NCBI GenBank assembly: GCA_021807585.1
Contig: JAKBCQ010000127.1
Span: 1 to 7,097 of the forward strand
DNA: 7,097 bases
Source of the DNA: Planctomycetota bacterium
GTDB lineage: Bacteria; Planctomycetota; Planctomycetia; Isosphaerales; Isosphaeraceae
Direction of reading: 5' to 3'
Shown in pieces: positions 6,098-7,097 of the stretch. Both the position numbers and the translations under genes were made by a program. Positions within the stretch are counted from its first letter, which is position 1. Each line of letters opens with the position of its first letter. The notes under the pieces were generated by a model that saw nothing but the letters and a program-made list of their open reading frames with translations, was not told the DNA's origin and searched no databases.

Positions 6098-6124
6098 ATC
6101 CTCTCAAAGATTCACTCAATGAAT
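6094..6124 (+). promoter_or_regulatory. Two mutually exclusive hairpins between the Cys-rich and LolA-like genes
   Basis: GTGAATC (6094-6100, overlapping the TGA stop at 6095-6097) pairs with GATTCAC (6109-6115) as a 7-bp stem with an 8-base loop. The same segment, ATTCA (6110-6114), can instead pair with TGAAT (6120-6124), ending two bases before the AGGA (6127-6130) ahead of the next ATG. Ribosomes finishing the first gene would open the first stem, which could adjust translation of the second. This is inference from pairing alone. Confidence 0.3.
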
Positions 6125-6140
6125 ACAGGAATTATCAATA

Positions 6141-7097
6141 ATGTTTACATTATACTTGCTCTGTATGATGTACGTCGGCTTTGATCAAAACGATCTCGAT
6201 TTGGATAAGGTCGTCGCGAACGTCCGATCGAACGAGGCGCTCTACAACGACATGGAATTTGATCAAGAATTTGTCCTCGATTCGAAAGTAGGCGACGACG
6301 CGGTTCCTCAGCTCATTCGTCACCAGTTCGATCGCATCCATTATATCAAACAAGGTTCCATGATTTATCTTCGATCTCGAACCGAGGGATCGACGATCGG
6401 CGGAGAGAAGATCCAATGGAAAGATTCCCTAGGGTACGACGGGACGACGCGAAGAGCGATTCAGAACGATAAAATCGCCAATATTGACGAAGGTCCGTTT
6501 GAATTCGTTCAATCACCGCATAATCTCTATCTCAAAAGGGTCGGGCATTCGTTTCCATTGTCCGACTATCTGCGGATCAACGGCGTGAAAATCAATCCCG
6601 GATTCCGCGATACGGATAGTCGAGCGCGCTATTTGGGAGAAGAAATTGTCGACGGATTCGCTTGCTCCAAAATCGGCGTGGAACTCTGGATAAAGAATGT
6701 TTCCAAGCCTTCAGAAGGTGATTATGAAATAATATGGCTTGCTCATGATCGCAACTATATTCCGATTCGATCGATCGGATACGCGTTCCGATACTCAAAA
6801 ACCTTACCGATCGAGGAGTTCCGAGTCGTCGAATTCAAAGAAATTGAACAAGACGTGTGGTTTCCGATCGAAGTCGAATATCGGATTTATGATGAACTCC
6901 AATTGAGGAAAGGAGAGCAAAGGCTTGGAAGCGTGGAAAAATATAAAACGAATGTTATCAGTCTTAACCCGAAACATCCGGTCGAACTCTTTCGAGACGT
7001 TCCATTCGCTCCCGGAGCTCTCGTCTACGTCATGAAAAACGGCGAGATTCTGAAATCTTATAAAGAACCCTCCGATCGTTCTAGAGCCTGTTATTGA
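6141..7097 (+). CDS. Exported LolA-like (outer-membrane lipoprotein-sorting fold) protein
   Basis: A 318-residue protein whose TGA is the last three bases of the window. The ATG at 6141 has AGGA ten bases upstream, a weak but acceptable ribosome site; Met9 and Met10 are alternatives. The N-terminus (FTLYLLCMMYVGF, 2-14) is hydrophobic and looks like a short signal peptide, though it lacks a positive charge, and Cys8 has no lipobox. Segments typical of LolA/LolB-fold proteins are the GEEIVDGFACSKI region (166-178), EIIWLAHDRNYIPIR (196-210) and DVWFPIEVEYRIYD (238-251), which alternate strands around a lipid-binding half-barrel in the known fold. The end has FRDVPFAPGALVYVMKNGE (284-302). It is longer than the LolA chaperone (about 200 residues) and is probably not LolA itself. 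It lies 43 bases after the Cys-rich protein gene and is likely co-transcribed. It probably acts in the periplasm, perhaps binding or presenting its neighbour. Fold assignment is by pattern; function is unknown. Confidence 0.7.
   Translation: MFTLYLLCMMYVGFDQNDLDLDKVVANVRSNEALYNDMEFDQEFVLDSKVGDDAVPQLIRHQFDRIHYIKQGSMIYLRSRTEGSTIGGEKIQWKDSLGYDGTTRRAIQNDKIANIDEGPFEFVQSPHNLYLKRVGHSFPLSDYLRINGVKINPGFRDTDSRARYLGEEIVDGFACSKIGVELWIKNVSKPSEGDYEIIWLAHDRNYIPIRSIGYAFRYSKTLPIEEFRVVEFKEIEQDVWFPIEVEYRIYDELQLRKGEQRLGSVEKYKTNVISLNPKHPVELFRDVPFAPGALVYVMKNGEILKSYKEPSDRSRACY

Noticed and set aside
6119..6184. A 22-codon frame overlapping the start of the LolA-like gene in another frame
   Set aside because: It is too short, has no ribosome site, and competes with a much longer frame that has a signal-peptide-like start.

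Overview
The window suggests a diderm bacterium, most likely of the Planctomycetota. This is inferred from the protein types (an exported LolA-like protein beside a small exported Cys-rich protein), from frequent TCG, CGA, GAT and ATC codons, and from GATC-rich DNA. No 16S gene or other phylogenetic marker is present, so the phylum is a guess of moderate strength.

Left part (1-4262), all on the minus strand and GC-rich (one sampled 60-base line is 58% GC). In transcription order it holds a glycogen debranching enzyme of the GlgX/isoamylase type (4262-2094), a 187-base gap, an unrecognised 152-residue protein (1907-1449), a CheW-like coupling protein (1441-812), and the first 257 residues of a methyl-accepting chemotaxis protein (771-1) that runs off the left edge. 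The last three are spaced by 7 and 40 bases and look like the start of a chemotaxis operon. CheA and the rest of the pathway would be expected further left, outside the window. The glgX gene shares their orientation but probably has an unrelated job in glycogen breakdown.

Middle (4263-5662). A divergent intergenic region separates glgX from a 61-residue plus-strand protein that resembles a ribbon-helix-helix DNA-binding domain. That small gene has a good Shine-Dalgarno site, a plausible sigma-70-type promoter and a short inverted repeat near the expected transcription start. After it come about 540 bases with no convincing gene but several short inverted repeats. Next is a small 53-codon ORF at 5281-5442 with a strong Shine-Dalgarno site directly behind a 9-bp hairpin, then a further 220 bases without a supported gene.

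Right part (5663-7097), plus strand and more AT-rich (sampled lines 37-43% GC). A 144-residue exported protein with 12 cysteines in its predicted mature part is followed after 43 bases by a 318-residue exported LolA-like protein whose stop codon is the last three bases of the window. The two probably form an operon. Their function is not known from the sequence, and this pair is the least ordinary part of the window.

No tRNA, rRNA, CRISPR array, insertion sequence or phage gene was recognised.
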